Source: Bog-756 sp963812525
GTDB taxonomy: Bacteria; Actinomycetota; Acidimicrobiia; Acidimicrobiales; RAAP-2
DNA length: 64,000 nucleotides
Assembly (NCBI GenBank): GCA_963812525.1
Contig: CAWEVL010000012.1
Span: forward strand, 1-64,000
Reading direction: 5' to 3'
Shown piece by piece: positions 26,604 to 34,911 of the stretch. The notes under the pieces were generated by a model. That model ran no database searches. It was not told where the DNA came from and saw nothing but the letters and a program-made list of their open reading frames with translations. The position numbers and the translations under genes are program-made. Position 1 is the stretch's first letter. Every line of letters starts with the position of its first letter.

Positions 26604-26681
26604 GGGGGGCTCCCGCCACATTTCCGGCCGGGGTGGCTGGAACGCGCACCCCCCCGTCGGTCGATCGATCGCTGTGCATTG

Positions 26682-28172
26682 TCACACCTCCCGGACCCCA
26701 ATTGATGGCACCCCGTCGGGATCGGACACCCGGTCATCGGGTTGCCGCGGGTCGGATGGGCTGGACCCCCGGAGCCGGAGCGACGGGAGGAGGGGCCCGA
26801 GGGAGCGTGCCCGCACAGCCCCCACCCACACCCCGGTCCCGTAGGCCACGTCGTCGACCACGGCGGCCACCGTCCACCGCACCGGATCGAGGGGCGGTCG
26901 TCGGCGCCACCACTCGACCAGTGGCGGCAGCGTCACCAGGAGGACCGCCGCCGCCGCCCGCCGCCGGCTGCGGAGGGCCCCGACCAGGAGAGCCGGAGCG
27001 GCCAGCACGGTCAGGGCCCGACCCACCCCCACCACGGTCCACGCCATTCCCTGCGCGCTCCACCGCACGGCGGTGGCGAGGGGCACGCCGTGGCGTCGTA
27101 GGGGAGCGGCCATGGCCTCGGTCGAGCCGGCCAGGAGGGCGAGGGCGACGACCGGGTGCCCGGCGATCACCGCTGTCGCCACCGCCGTGGGCCAGGGCCG
27201 CAGCTCGAGGGGTGCGAGGCGACCGGGATGGCGCCGGGCCAGTGGTCCGGCCGATGTGCCGTAGCGGAACCGACGACCGAGGAGCTGGGCCCACGACGTC
27301 GGCTCGTCGTGGTGCACGGTGACGGACGCCTGGTAGCGGACCCGCCACCCCGCCTGGCCCAGGCGCCACACCAGGTCCACGTCCTCGCCGACCCGGAGGC
27401 GCTCGTCGAACCCACCCGCCAGCGCGCCGACCCGGGCCACCAGGGCCGCCGTGGGCACGTAGCCCACCACCCGGCCCGCACCCACCTCGCTCGACTCCGG
27501 GCCCATGTCGAGCGCCGACCGGCCCGCCGAGTACCGCTCCAGCACCGAGGGACGCGTCGAGGTGGCCGCCGACCCGGGCCGGACCCGCGGGGCCACCGCC
27601 CCGAGCCGAGGGTCGGCGAACATCGGCGTCAGGGCGTCCAGCCACTCCGGGCCCACCCGGCAGTCGCTGTCCACGAAGGCCACCAGCTCGGTGGTGATGG
27701 CCGGGACGGCCTGGTTGCGAGCCGCCCCCGGCCCGCCGTTCACCGAGCGCCGGATGACCGTCGCCCCGTGCCGACGGCAGGCCTCGGCGACGGCCGCCGG
27801 ATCGTCCGACGCATCATCGACCACCACGACCGGACCGGCGTGGCCGAGCGCCTCGAGACACTGCTCCAGTGACCCGGTCCGGTTCCGGACCGGGATGACC
27901 ACGGTCACGGCCGGGGCCCCCACCACGGGGTGCGGCGGAGGTACGGGATGGGCCATGCCGGCGTCGACCAGTCGCCGACCGAGCTGCCGGGTCGCCGCCG
28001 AGGGTGTCGCCCCGTCGAGCCATCGCCGGAGCGCCTCGGCCCCGGCAGGGCTCAGGGCGATCAGTCGTGTGGGGTGCCCACCGACGAGCACCGTCCCGGC
28101 ACGGAACCACCGCGCCGACCGGTCCAGGGTCAGCCCGAATCCTTCGGGCAACGGCGTCACCGGAGGGAGCAC
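26682..28172 (-). CDS. mftF: Mycofactocin glycosyltransferase MftF
   Basis: 496 residues from GTG 28172. A short N-terminal domain is followed by a GT2 domain: VTVVIPVRNRTGSLEQCLEA, VVVVDDASDDPA, GGPGAARNQAV, AFVDSDCRVGPEWL (metal site) and GGFDERLRVGEDVDLVWRL (catalytic ED). The C-terminus has several hydrophobic helices, as in MftF. The enzyme adds beta-1,4-linked glucose units to premycofactocin. It follows the SDR gene by 30 nt in the mft operon; its stop lies 2 nt before the possible start of the next gene. Confidence 0.93.
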   Translation of the reverse strand: MLPPVTPLPEGFGLTLDRSARWFRAGTVLVGGHPTRLIALSPAGAEALRRWLDGATPSAATRQLGRRLVDAGMAHPVPPPHPVVGAPAVTVVIPVRNRTGSLEQCLEALGHAGPVVVVDDASDDPAAVAEACRRHGATVIRRSVNGGPGAARNQAVPAITTELVAFVDSDCRVGPEWLDALTPMFADPRLGAVAPRVRPGSAATSTRPSVLERYSAGRSALDMGPESSEVGAGRVVGYVPTAALVARVGALAGGFDERLRVGEDVDLVWRLGQAGWRVRYQASVTVHHDEPTSWAQLLGRRFRYGTSAGPLARRHPGRLAPLELRPWPTAVATAVIAGHPVVALALLAGSTEAMAAPLRRHGVPLATAVRWSAQGMAWTVVGVGRALTVLAAPALLVGALRSRRRAAAAVLLVTLPPLVEWWRRRPPLDPVRWTVAAVVDDVAYGTGVWVGAVRARSLGPLLPSLRLRGSSPSDPRQPDDRVSDPDGVPSIGVREV

Positions 28173-28202
28173 CCGGCCGGGTCGCGACTCAGAGACGGCG
28201 GA

Positions 28203-29027
28203 TCACAGCGACAGGCCGCCGTCGACCGGGATGACCGCGCCGGTGAGAGCACCGGACTCCGTGCCGGCCAGCCACACCAGGGCGGCCGCCACCTCCTCGG
28301 GGGTCAACAGTCGCTTGACCGGCTGCTGGTCGGCGAAGGAGCGGGTGTCGGCCAGCCCGTAGAGCCGGGCACTCTCGGCCAGGATGGCCGTGGCCGTCGA
28401 TCCCGGGCTGATGGCGTTGGCGGTGACGCCGGTGTCGGCCAGTTCGACGGCCAGTCCCCGGACCAGGCCGGCCACCCCGGCCTTGGCGGCGCCGTAGGCC
28501 GACAGCATCGGGAGTCCCCGGGTGGCCGCCGCCGAGGCCACGGCGAGGAACCGGCCGGACCTCGGTGCGGGCCGACGGAGGAGGGCGGGGATGCCCAACC
28601 GGGCGGCGTTGATCGGCCCCCCCAGGTCCACCCCGAGCACCGCGCCCAACTGGTCGGCGGGCATCTCCCACAGGGGCACCCCACCGGCGATCACGCCGGC
28701 CACGGCCACCATGGCGTCGAGACCCCCGAACCGCTCCTCGGCCTCGGCCACCACCGCGCCGAGCGCCTCGGGATCGGTGGCGTCGGCCACTCGGGCCACG
28801 ATCCGCTCGACCCTCGGGGCCGGAGCCGACCGCCTCGGTGCCACGGCCAGCGCCGAGGCCACCACGGCATCGAGCTCAGCCGGCGTCCCCATGGGATAGG
28901 GGAGCCGGGGATCGTCCGAACCGCGGTCGACGGCCACCACCGTCCACCCGGCGGCGGACAGACCCCGCACGGTGGCCGCCCCGATGCCTCGGGCGGCCCC
29001 GGTCACCACCGCCACCCGGTCGCTCAT
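28203..29027 (-). CDS. Mycofactocin-associated SDR oxidoreductase
   Basis: 274 residues from ATG 29027, overlapping the mftE stop (ATGA). It has the Rossmann signature TGAARGIGAATVRGL, a catalytic Ser in VASAAATRG, YGAAKAG (Tyr-x-x-x-Lys) and a PGSTAT loop, ending in GAVIPVDGGLSL. Its position between mftE and mftF fits the SDR subfamily catalogued as mycofactocin-associated; SDRs coupled to mycofactocin hold NAD(P) non-exchangeably and use mycofactocin as redox partner. Because MftD is missing here, a substitute role in cofactor maturation is an alternative, but purely inferential. Confidence 0.85.
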   Translation of the reverse strand: MSDRVAVVTGAARGIGAATVRGLSAAGWTVVAVDRGSDDPRLPYPMGTPAELDAVVASALAVAPRRSAPAPRVERIVARVADATDPEALGAVVAEAEERFGGLDAMVAVAGVIAGGVPLWEMPADQLGAVLGVDLGGPINAARLGIPALLRRPAPRSGRFLAVASAAATRGLPMLSAYGAAKAGVAGLVRGLAVELADTGVTANAISPGSTATAILAESARLYGLADTRSFADQQPVKRLLTPEEVAAALVWLAGTESGALTGAVIPVDGGLSL

Positions 29028-29752
29028 CGCAGTGCCTCCCGGACGGTGGCCGCCTCGCCGGACGCCGTGGCCGCCAGCAGATCCCCGACCGCCCGGGCCA
29101 GGAGCTCCCGACCCTCGTCGGGGCTGGCCCCGGCCGGGTCGCCGAGGACGCCGTTGCCGCTGACCCACCGGACGCCACGGGTGCGGAGCAGCGGGAGGAG
29201 CTCGCCAGGAGGTCGAGGGTCCCCGGGTTCGGCCCGCTCGAGGCGGACCCGGCCGGGATCGATGGCCAGCATGAGCGACGTCTCGGTCCGGCCGGCGTGC
29301 AGGTCGCCCGACCACGACGGGGACCACGCCGAGACCGGGTGGCCCTCGTCGGCCAGCTGCGCCATGGCCCGGGCCAGGGGCACGGCATTGCCTCCGTGGG
29401 CCGAGACCACCACCACCCGGGCGAAGTCGGTCACCGCCGAACGACCCAACTCCAGCAGGAGGAGCTGGGTGGCGTCCTGACCGATGGACAGCGTGCCCGG
29501 GAATCCCTGGTGCTCCCCGCTGGCGCCGTAGGTCACCGGAGGGGCTACCACCAGACGGTGGTCCCGGGCGGCCGCTCCCTCGGCGAGGGCCACCGCGATG
29601 TCGGTGTCGGTGGTCACGGGCAGGTGGGGTCCGTGCTGCTCGGTGGAGCCCAGCGGGATCAGCAGCCACCGACCAGCCCGTGCCGCCGCGTCCACCTCGG
29701 GCCAGGTCGACGCGGCCAGGGTGCCGGGGGGGTGGGTCACCGGCCGGGTCAC
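29024..29752 (-). CDS. mftE: Mycofactocin precursor peptide peptidase MftE (creatininase family)
   Basis: 242 residues from GTG 29752, 19 nt after the mftC stop. Creatininase-fold metal-binding segments are visible: LGSTEQHGPHLPVTTDTD, PPVTYGASGEHQGFPGT and VVVSAHGGNAVPLARAM. MftE cleaves modified MftA to release the C-terminal Val-Tyr-derived dipeptide (AHDP). In standard operons mftD lies between mftC and mftE; here mftC and mftE are directly adjacent. Confidence 0.93.
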   Translation of the reverse strand: MTRPVTHPPGTLAASTWPEVDAAARAGRWLLIPLGSTEQHGPHLPVTTDTDIAVALAEGAAARDHRLVVAPPVTYGASGEHQGFPGTLSIGQDATQLLLLELGRSAVTDFARVVVVSAHGGNAVPLARAMAQLADEGHPVSAWSPSWSGDLHAGRTETSLMLAIDPGRVRLERAEPGDPRPPGELLPLLRTRGVRWVSGNGVLGDPAGASPDEGRELLARAVGDLLAATASGEAATVREALR

Positions 29753-29771
29753 GGCGCTGTCCCCGGCGCGG

Positions 29772-31025
29772 TCAGGAGCCGTGGCCCGAACCGGACAGGG
29801 GGTGCTCGGCGCACGCTCGGTCGGGTGGTCGGGCCGGCGTCGCCACCGGTGCCCGGTGGGTCGGAGCCACACGGACCGGCACCGGGCCGGCCCGTCTCGA
29901 GTGGTCGGGCGAGGGTTTGGGCGGGTCCTCACCTCCCCGGGCCAGGGCCCGCTCCCCGTGGCCCAGGACGCACTCGGGGTCCGGCCCGTCGAGCGGGAGC
30001 CCGGTGAAGAACTTGGCCGCCATGCAGCCGCCCCGGCAGGCGTCGTAGTGGCCGCACGACCCGCAGGCGCCGGTGCTCTGCGGCCGTCGGAGCTCGGTGA
30101 ACAGGTCGGAGTGACGCCAGACCTCGGTGAACCCGCCCGGGCGGCGGACGTTGCCGGCCAGGAACTGGTCGTGGATGGCGAACGGGCAGGCGTAGACATC
30201 GCCCACCGGGTCCACCAGGCAGACCACCCGGCCGGCACCGCACAGGTTGAGGCCGGGTAGGGACTCGCCGTAGCCGGCCAGATGGAAGAACGAGTCGCCG
30301 GTCAGCACGTCCTCGCCGTGGGCCAGCAGCCACTCGTACAGTTGGTGCTGCTGCCCGGCCGTCGGATGGAGCTCATCCCAGACATCGGCGCCGCGTCCGG
30401 AGGGGCGGAGCCGGGTCAGTCGGAGCTGGGCACCGAATCGGTCGGCCATCGCCTTGAAGGCGTCCAGCTGCCCGAGGTTGTGCCGGGTGACCACCACGGA
30501 CAGCTTGAAGCCGGAGAACCCGGCCCGGGCCAGGCGGTCCATGGCCGAGAGGGCCGTGTCGTAGGAGCCCGCACCGCGCACGGCGTCGTTGACCCCGGCA
30601 GTGGCCCCGTCGAGCGAGATCTGCACGTCCACGTAGTCGCTGTCGGCCAGCCGCGCCGCCACCTCGTCGGTGATCCGCGAGCCGTTGGTGGAGAACTTCA
30701 CCCCGACGTGATGATCGGTGGCGTACTCCACCAACTCCCAGAAGTCGGCGCGGATGGTGGGCTCGCCGCCCCCGATGTTCACGTAGAAGATCTGCATCCG
30801 CTCGAACTCGTCGATGACCGCCTTGCACTCGTCGGTGCGCAGCTCGCGCGGATCGCGTCGACCCGAGCTGGACAGGCAGTGCACGCAGGCCAGGTTGCAG
30901 GCGTAGGTCAGCTCCCAGGTCAGGCAGATCGGCGCGTCCAGGCCCTGTTCGAACCGGTCGACCAGGCGGCCGACGGCCGGGATGGCCGGGGCAGACGGCA
31001 CCGCCGGCTCGTCGATCAGGGTCAC
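29772..31025 (-). CDS. mftC: Mycofactocin radical SAM maturase MftC
   Basis: 417 residues from GTG 31025, overlapping the mftB stop (GTGA). The radical SAM motif is CNLACVHC (CxxxCxxC), followed by GGGEPTIRADFWELV and the KFSTNGS segment. The C-terminal SPASM region holds two auxiliary cluster sets (CGAGRVVCLVDPVGDVYAC; GACGSCGHYDACRGGC ... PEC). MftC oxidatively decarboxylates the C-terminal Tyr of MftA and cross-links it to the neighbouring Val. Residues after about 360 are a Pro/Arg-rich tail of unclear role, longer than the family usually has. Confidence 0.96.
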   Translation of the reverse strand: MTLIDEPAVPSAPAIPAVGRLVDRFEQGLDAPICLTWELTYACNLACVHCLSSSGRRDPRELRTDECKAVIDEFERMQIFYVNIGGGEPTIRADFWELVEYATDHHVGVKFSTNGSRITDEVAARLADSDYVDVQISLDGATAGVNDAVRGAGSYDTALSAMDRLARAGFSGFKLSVVVTRHNLGQLDAFKAMADRFGAQLRLTRLRPSGRGADVWDELHPTAGQQHQLYEWLLAHGEDVLTGDSFFHLAGYGESLPGLNLCGAGRVVCLVDPVGDVYACPFAIHDQFLAGNVRRPGGFTEVWRHSDLFTELRRPQSTGACGSCGHYDACRGGCMAAKFFTGLPLDGPDPECVLGHGERALARGGEDPPKPSPDHSRRAGPVPVRVAPTHRAPVATPARPPDRACAEHPLSGSGHGS

Positions 31026-31327
31026 GACGCCTCACGCTCGCAGATCATTCCGGACTGGGCCAGCGTGGCCAGGGCCCGCTCGTAGCGATCCATCTCCGGG
31101 TCGGTGACCCCGGCGGCCCGGCAGGCGTCGTGACCGCTGGGCTGGTCAGCCAGCGACTGCACCACGGCGAGCAGGGTCCGGCTCTTCAGGAAGGACAGGC
31201 GACGCGTGCCGAAGTGGTAGGCGAGCGCCCCAAACGACTCCGGTCGGAGGGAGACCTGGGGGTGAAGGGTCCAGGGCCGAGAGCCGTCGAAGGGCGCGGT
31301 GCGGGGATGCGGGGCCAGGGGTGGCAC
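31022..31327 (-). CDS. mftB: Mycofactocin peptide chaperone MftB (RRE domain)
   Basis: 101 residues, 19 nt after the mftA stop. Residues about 20-95 form the small winged RRE fold typical of MftB (LHPQVSLRPESFGALAYHFG, then LSFLKSRTLLAVVQSL). It binds the MftA leader and presents it to MftC. The stop overlaps the mftC start, as usual for this pair. Confidence 0.93.
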   Translation of the reverse strand: MPPLAPHPRTAPFDGSRPWTLHPQVSLRPESFGALAYHFGTRRLSFLKSRTLLAVVQSLADQPSGHDACRAAGVTDPEMDRYERALATLAQSGMICEREAS

Positions 31328-31346
31328 CGGTGGGGGACCCGCCGGC

Positions 31347-31505
31347 CTAGTAGACGCCGCACATGCCGTCGATGGACACGTCCTCGACCAGCAGGTCCTC
31401 CTCGACCAGCCGGTCGGGCCGGCCGGCTGGCGTGGCCCCGGCGCCCGACGGCGGATCCTCGGGGGCTTCGGTGGCGACGGTCGAGTCTTCGGTGGTGACG
31501 GTCAT
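31347..31505 (-). CDS. mftA: Mycofactocin precursor peptide MftA
   Basis: A 52-residue peptide from ATG 31505 with GGAGG about 6 nt upstream. The leader is acidic and Thr/Pro-rich, with the RRE-binding-like stretch RLVEEDLLVEDVSIDG. It ends in the invariant core IDGMCGVY, whose last two residues, Val-Tyr, become the mycofactocin redox centre. First gene of the leftward operon A-B-C-E-SDR-F. Confidence 0.97.
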   Translation of the reverse strand: MTVTTEDSTVATEAPEDPPSGAGATPAGRPDRLVEEDLLVEDVSIDGMCGVY

Positions 31506-31549
31506 GGAGCCTCCGGGAGTCGTCCGGCATACGGCCGGCGGGCTGGTCG

Positions 31550-31582
31550 TTCCAATTTATAGCACTCGATGTCAAAATGGAA
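31550..31582. promoter_or_regulatory. AT-rich inverted repeat in the mftA-mftR intergenic region, candidate MftR operator
   Basis: In the 82-bp divergent promoter region, ttccaattt (31550-31558) and aaaatggaa (31574-31582) form an inverted repeat with one mismatch. It is centred on an AT-rich core with tataaa on the mftA strand. TetR-type repressors bind such palindromes between divergent genes, and MftR is encoded next to it. Operator assignment is inference. Confidence 0.45.
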
Positions 31583-31587
31583 GCCTG

Positions 31588-32220
31588 ATGGACGGGCCGC
31601 ACGCGGAAGGCGAGGACCACAGACCCGGTGTGGCCCGGGGGAGGAGACCCAGCACGTCCCGCGAGGACGTGGCCCGCGCCGCCCTCGAGCTGTTCAACCG
31701 ACAGGGGTACGACGAGACCACGGTGGACGAGATCGCCGCCGCCGTCGGGGTCAGCCGGCGGACCTTCTTCCGCTACTACGACTCCAAGCGGGACGTGGTG
31801 TGGGGGGAGTTCGACGCCGAGTTGGTCCGCCTGCACCATGAGCTGTACCGGGCCCCGGCCGACCAGTCCATGATGGACGTCCTCCGGCGGGCGGTCATGG
31901 CCACCAACCGGTTCGGCGCCGGCGAGCTCGACGAGCTCCGCATCCGGATCGGTCTGATCAGCTCGGTGCCCACGCTGGTGGCCCACTCGGCGGTCCGCTA
32001 TGCCGAGTGGTGTCAGGTGGTGGCGGGGTTCGTGGCCGGGAGGACCGGGGGGCGACCCGACGACCTCGGCCCCCAGACGGTGGCCCGCGCCGCGCTGGGG
32101 GCGGCCACGGCGGCCTTCACCGTGTGGGCCGCCGACGGCGGCGACGACCTGCCCACTGAGGTGGACCGGGCCTTCCGCCTACTGGCCTCCGGATTCGACG
32201 AGCCGTCGCTCCGGGCCTGA
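31588..32220 (+). CDS. mftR: Mycofactocin system TetR-family regulator MftR
   Basis: 210 residues from ATG 31588. The N-terminal helix-turn-helix is classic TetR: AALELFNRQGYDETTVDEIA, then VGVSRRTFFRYYDSK. The C-terminal ligand domain (about residues 75-205) matches the family of regulators placed next to mftA. In mycobacteria MftR represses the mft genes and responds to long-chain acyl-CoAs. Divergent from mftA with an 82-bp shared control region. Confidence 0.93.
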   Translation: MDGPHAEGEDHRPGVARGRRPSTSREDVARAALELFNRQGYDETTVDEIAAAVGVSRRTFFRYYDSKRDVVWGEFDAELVRLHHELYRAPADQSMMDVLRRAVMATNRFGAGELDELRIRIGLISSVPTLVAHSAVRYAEWCQVVAGFVAGRTGGRPDDLGPQTVARAALGAATAAFTVWAADGGDDLPTEVDRAFRLLASGFDEPSLRA

Positions 32221-32296
32221 CGTCGGGACGTACGAGCGCTCGTTCGGCTACCGTCCGGCGAGCGGCCGGTGGATGTCCAGCGGGTGGATCGCTGAC

Positions 32297-32830
32297 ATGA
32301 TTGGGGCGGACCGGGAGCGCGGTCCCGGCGACCGGCGTCCCACGCCCACCGGCCGGACGGTGCTCGAGATCCTCAACGGCCGGTTCCCGGGCTACGTCGA
32401 CACCACGCTGAACATCGTCGATGTGGAGGACGTCGCCCACGGCCACATCCTGGCCGCCGAGCGGGGCCGGAACGGTCGGAGCTACATCCTCGGCGGGGAG
32501 AACCTGACCCTCCGCCAGGTGTTGGCGGCGTTGGCCACCGCCACCGGGGTCACCGCCCCCACCCGGGAGTTCCCCGGCACCTTCGCCCTGGTGGCCGGCC
32601 ACCTCTCCGAACTGGTGGAGGGACGGTTGCTCCGCCGGGAGCCCACCATCCCGCTGGAGGCGGCCCGGATGTCGACCACCCACATGTCTTTCGACGACCG
32701 CCGGGCGCGCGCCGAGCTGGGCTACACCTCTCGCCCGGCCGCGGTGGCCCTGGCCCGGTCGGCGCGGTGGTTCGTCGACGCCGGCTTCGTCCGGCCCGAG
32801 CGGGCCGGCTCCTTCGACTGGGCCGAGTGA
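32297..32830 (+). pseudogene. 5'-truncated hpnA-like NAD-dependent epimerase/reductase
   Basis: From about 32325 the frame matches the C-terminal half of hopanoid-type sugar epimerases (HpnA/dihydroflavonol reductase-like): TPTGRTVLEILNGRFPGYVD, LNIVDVEDVAHGHILAAERG, RSYILGGENLTLRQVL and a final RSARWFVDAGFV. The N-terminal Rossmann half with the GxxGxxG site and the YxxxK centre is absent, because mftR occupies that space. An ATG at 32297 could give about 177 residues that could not bind NAD. I read it as a decayed gene or recombination scar next to the mft locus. Confidence 0.7.
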
Positions 32831-32893
32831 CCGGCGGGCCGCTGAGCCCTGGCGGACCCGGGAGGCGATGACCCCGGCCGGTAGGGTGTCGGG

Positions 32894-33037
32894 ATGCTCC
32901 TCGTCCTCGACGGCTTCGTGTCGACCGGCTTCGAGGGCGGTCGGCACATGGGGCGCCTCGACGAGCCGGCCACCATCGAGGCCGAGGAGGCCGCCGGCGC
33001 CGCACCCGCCGGCGGCCCTCTCACCTCCGTCGGGTGA
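32894..33037 (+). CDS. Possible 47-residue small protein coupled to the amidohydrolase
   Basis: An ATG at 32894 opens a 47-codon frame (MLLVLDGFVSTG..., then an acidic Ala/Gly-rich tail). Its TGA overlaps the GTG of the amidohydrolase by the 4-nt GTGA junction used by real gene pairs here. The N-terminal LLVLDGFVSTGFEGG reads like protein, but the tail is low complexity. It may be a short coupled leader, or chance. Confidence 0.35.
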   Translation: MLLVLDGFVSTGFEGGRHMGRLDEPATIEAEEAAGAAPAGGPLTSVG

Positions 33038-34401
33038 CCGACCGGCCGACCCGGCCCGGCCCCGCCGATCCGGCACCGGTCCGCTACCTGGCCGACGTGG
33101 TCGTCCCCTGTGACCGACCCGGTGCCGTGCTTCGCCCCGGGGTGGTCGAGGTGGTCGGTGACACCGTCACCCACGTGGGCTCGTCCGGGTCGTCGAGGAG
33201 CGACCGGTCGGTCCGCTCGGTACGGGAGGTCAGGGTGTCCGGCGCCCTGCTGCCCGGGTTGGTCAACGTCCACTGTCACTCGCCGATGACCCTGTTCCGG
33301 GGCTCGGGGGAGAACCTTCCCCTCCTCCGCTGGCTCCACGAGGTCCTCTGGCCCCAGGAGGCCCATCTGACCGAGGAGGACGTCTACTGGGGGATGAGCC
33401 TGGCCGCCGCCGAGCTGCTGTGCTTCGGGGTCACCACCACCTGCGAGGCCTACTTCTTCGAGGACGCCCTGGCCGACGCGGTCATCGACGCCGGCTCACG
33501 GGCGACCGTGACCCCGGGGGTGCTGCAGCTGCCCGGGGTGACGCCGCGTCCGGAGTGGTGGGTGGCCCGGACCGAGGAGATCGTCGACTTCCACCGTCGC
33601 CGGCACGGCGATCACGGACGCCTCGAAGTCGGCTTCGCCCCGCACGCGCCGTACACCGTGCCGATCCCCGGGTTGGTCCACATCGCCGAAGAGGCTCGAG
33701 CGCTCGACGCCCTCTTCCACATCCACCTGGCCGAGACGGAGGACGAGGGCCGCCGCTTCGTCGGCGAGCACGGGGACTCGGCACCGGCGGTCCTGGCCCG
33801 GGCCGGCGTGCTGGACGGCCGCGTGCTGGCCGCCCACAGCGTCTGGCTGTCGGAAGCCGACATCGACCTCTACCGGCAGTTCGACGTGGCCGTGGCCCAC
33901 TGCCCGCAGAGCAACGCCAAGCTGGCCTCGGGGGTGGCCCCGCTGGTCCCCCTGCTGGCCCAGGGGATCCGGGTCGGGCTGGGGACCGACGGACCGGCGT
34001 CCAATAACGACCTCGACCTGTGGGAGGAGGTCCGACTGGCTGCCATGCTGGCCAGGATCCGCCAGGGCGATGCCGCCGCCCTCCCGGCCCGGGCCGCCCT
34101 GGACCTGGCCACCCGGGGCGCGGGGTCAGCCCTGGGCCGCCCGGACCTGGGCGTGCTGGCGCCCGGCTCCCGTGCCGACATGATGGCGGTGCGCCTCGAC
34201 GACCCGGTCTTCGTCCCCCTGCTCGAGGACGCCCAGATGACCGAGCACCTGGTGTGGTCGGCCTCCAGCCGGCTGGTCACCGACGTCTGGGTGGCCGGTG
34301 TGCCGGTGGTGGCGTCGGGGCGCTGCCTCACCGTCGACGTCGAGCGGGCGCGTCACGAGGTCGAGGCGCGGGCCCGGCGGCTGCTGGCGTCGGTGGGCTG
34401 A
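33034..34401 (+). CDS. Amidohydrolase, MTA/SAH-deaminase (chlorohydrolase) type
   Basis: 455 residues from GTG 33034. The metal-dependent hydrolase landmarks are in order: VNVHCHSPMTLFRG (HxH), FAPHAPYTVP, HIHLAETEDEG, AAHSVWLS and LGTDGPASNND (metal Asp). Members of this branch deaminate 5'-methylthioadenosine, S-adenosylhomocysteine or related ring compounds; the exact substrate cannot be read from sequence. It converges with the SRPBCC gene. Confidence 0.88.
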   Translation: MTDRPTRPGPADPAPVRYLADVVVPCDRPGAVLRPGVVEVVGDTVTHVGSSGSSRSDRSVRSVREVRVSGALLPGLVNVHCHSPMTLFRGSGENLPLLRWLHEVLWPQEAHLTEEDVYWGMSLAAAELLCFGVTTTCEAYFFEDALADAVIDAGSRATVTPGVLQLPGVTPRPEWWVARTEEIVDFHRRRHGDHGRLEVGFAPHAPYTVPIPGLVHIAEEARALDALFHIHLAETEDEGRRFVGEHGDSAPAVLARAGVLDGRVLAAHSVWLSEADIDLYRQFDVAVAHCPQSNAKLASGVAPLVPLLAQGIRVGLGTDGPASNNDLDLWEEVRLAAMLARIRQGDAAALPARAALDLATRGAGSALGRPDLGVLAPGSRADMMAVRLDDPVFVPLLEDAQMTEHLVWSASSRLVTDVWVAGVPVVASGRCLTVDVERARHEVEARARRLLASVG

Positions 34402-34435
34402 TCGGCCGCCGCCGCCGGCCCGCCGAGAAACGGCC

Positions 34436-34460
34436 GCCGGCCGGTCACCGGGCGGCCGGC
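34436..34460. terminator. Hairpin between convergent genes
   Basis: An 8-bp perfect stem (gccggccg / cggccggc) with a 9-nt loop fills the 60-bp gap between the amidohydrolase stop and the convergent SRPBCC stop. No T-run on either strand; a bidirectional terminator is plausible. Confidence 0.4.
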
Positions 34461-34461
34461 G

Positions 34462-34911
34462 TCACAGGGTGGCCAGGTAGGCGGCCATCTTGTCGAAGCT
34501 GGACAGCATGCCGGTCTGCGCCTCGGCCGAGCGGAACATCTCGGGCACGTTGGTCTGGTGGGTCACGGTTTCGCAGCGGCCATCACCCAGGTCGGTGAAG
34601 GTGATGGAGGTGGTCATCCCGCCCTCGACGTCCTCCTCGCTCCACACCAGCTTCTCCGGCGGGACGATCTCCACGTAGACACCCCGCGACGGATACTCGG
34701 AGCCGTCGGTGTCGTTGACCATGATCGTCTCGAAGAGGCCGCCGGGTCGGAGATCGACGGTGATGTTGTCGATCGGCGTGCTCACCCCCACCGGGCCCCA
34801 GAAGTGGGTGAGGTGCTCGGGCGTGGTCATGCACTGGAACACCAGCTCTCGTGGCGCCTCCCAGACGCGGGTGTAGGTCAGCTCTCCGAGGTTCGTGCGG
34901 GCATCGGTCAT
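34462..34911 (-). CDS. SRPBCC/AHSA1-domain protein
   Basis: 149 residues, starting at ATG 34911 within the end of the ArsR gene (ATGA overlap). The full-length START-like fold of the AHSA1 type is recognisable: TRVWEAPRELVFQCMTTPEH, FWGPVGVSTP, GGLFETIMVNDTDG and a C-terminal helix FDKMAAYLATL. Pairing of an ArsR regulator with an AHSA1 protein is a common actinobacterial arrangement; the ligand or target is unknown. Confidence 0.9.
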   Translation of the reverse strand: MTDARTNLGELTYTRVWEAPRELVFQCMTTPEHLTHFWGPVGVSTPIDNITVDLRPGGLFETIMVNDTDGSEYPSRGVYVEIVPPEKLVWSEEDVEGGMTTSITFTDLGDGRCETVTHQTNVPEMFRSAEAQTGMLSSFDKMAAYLATL

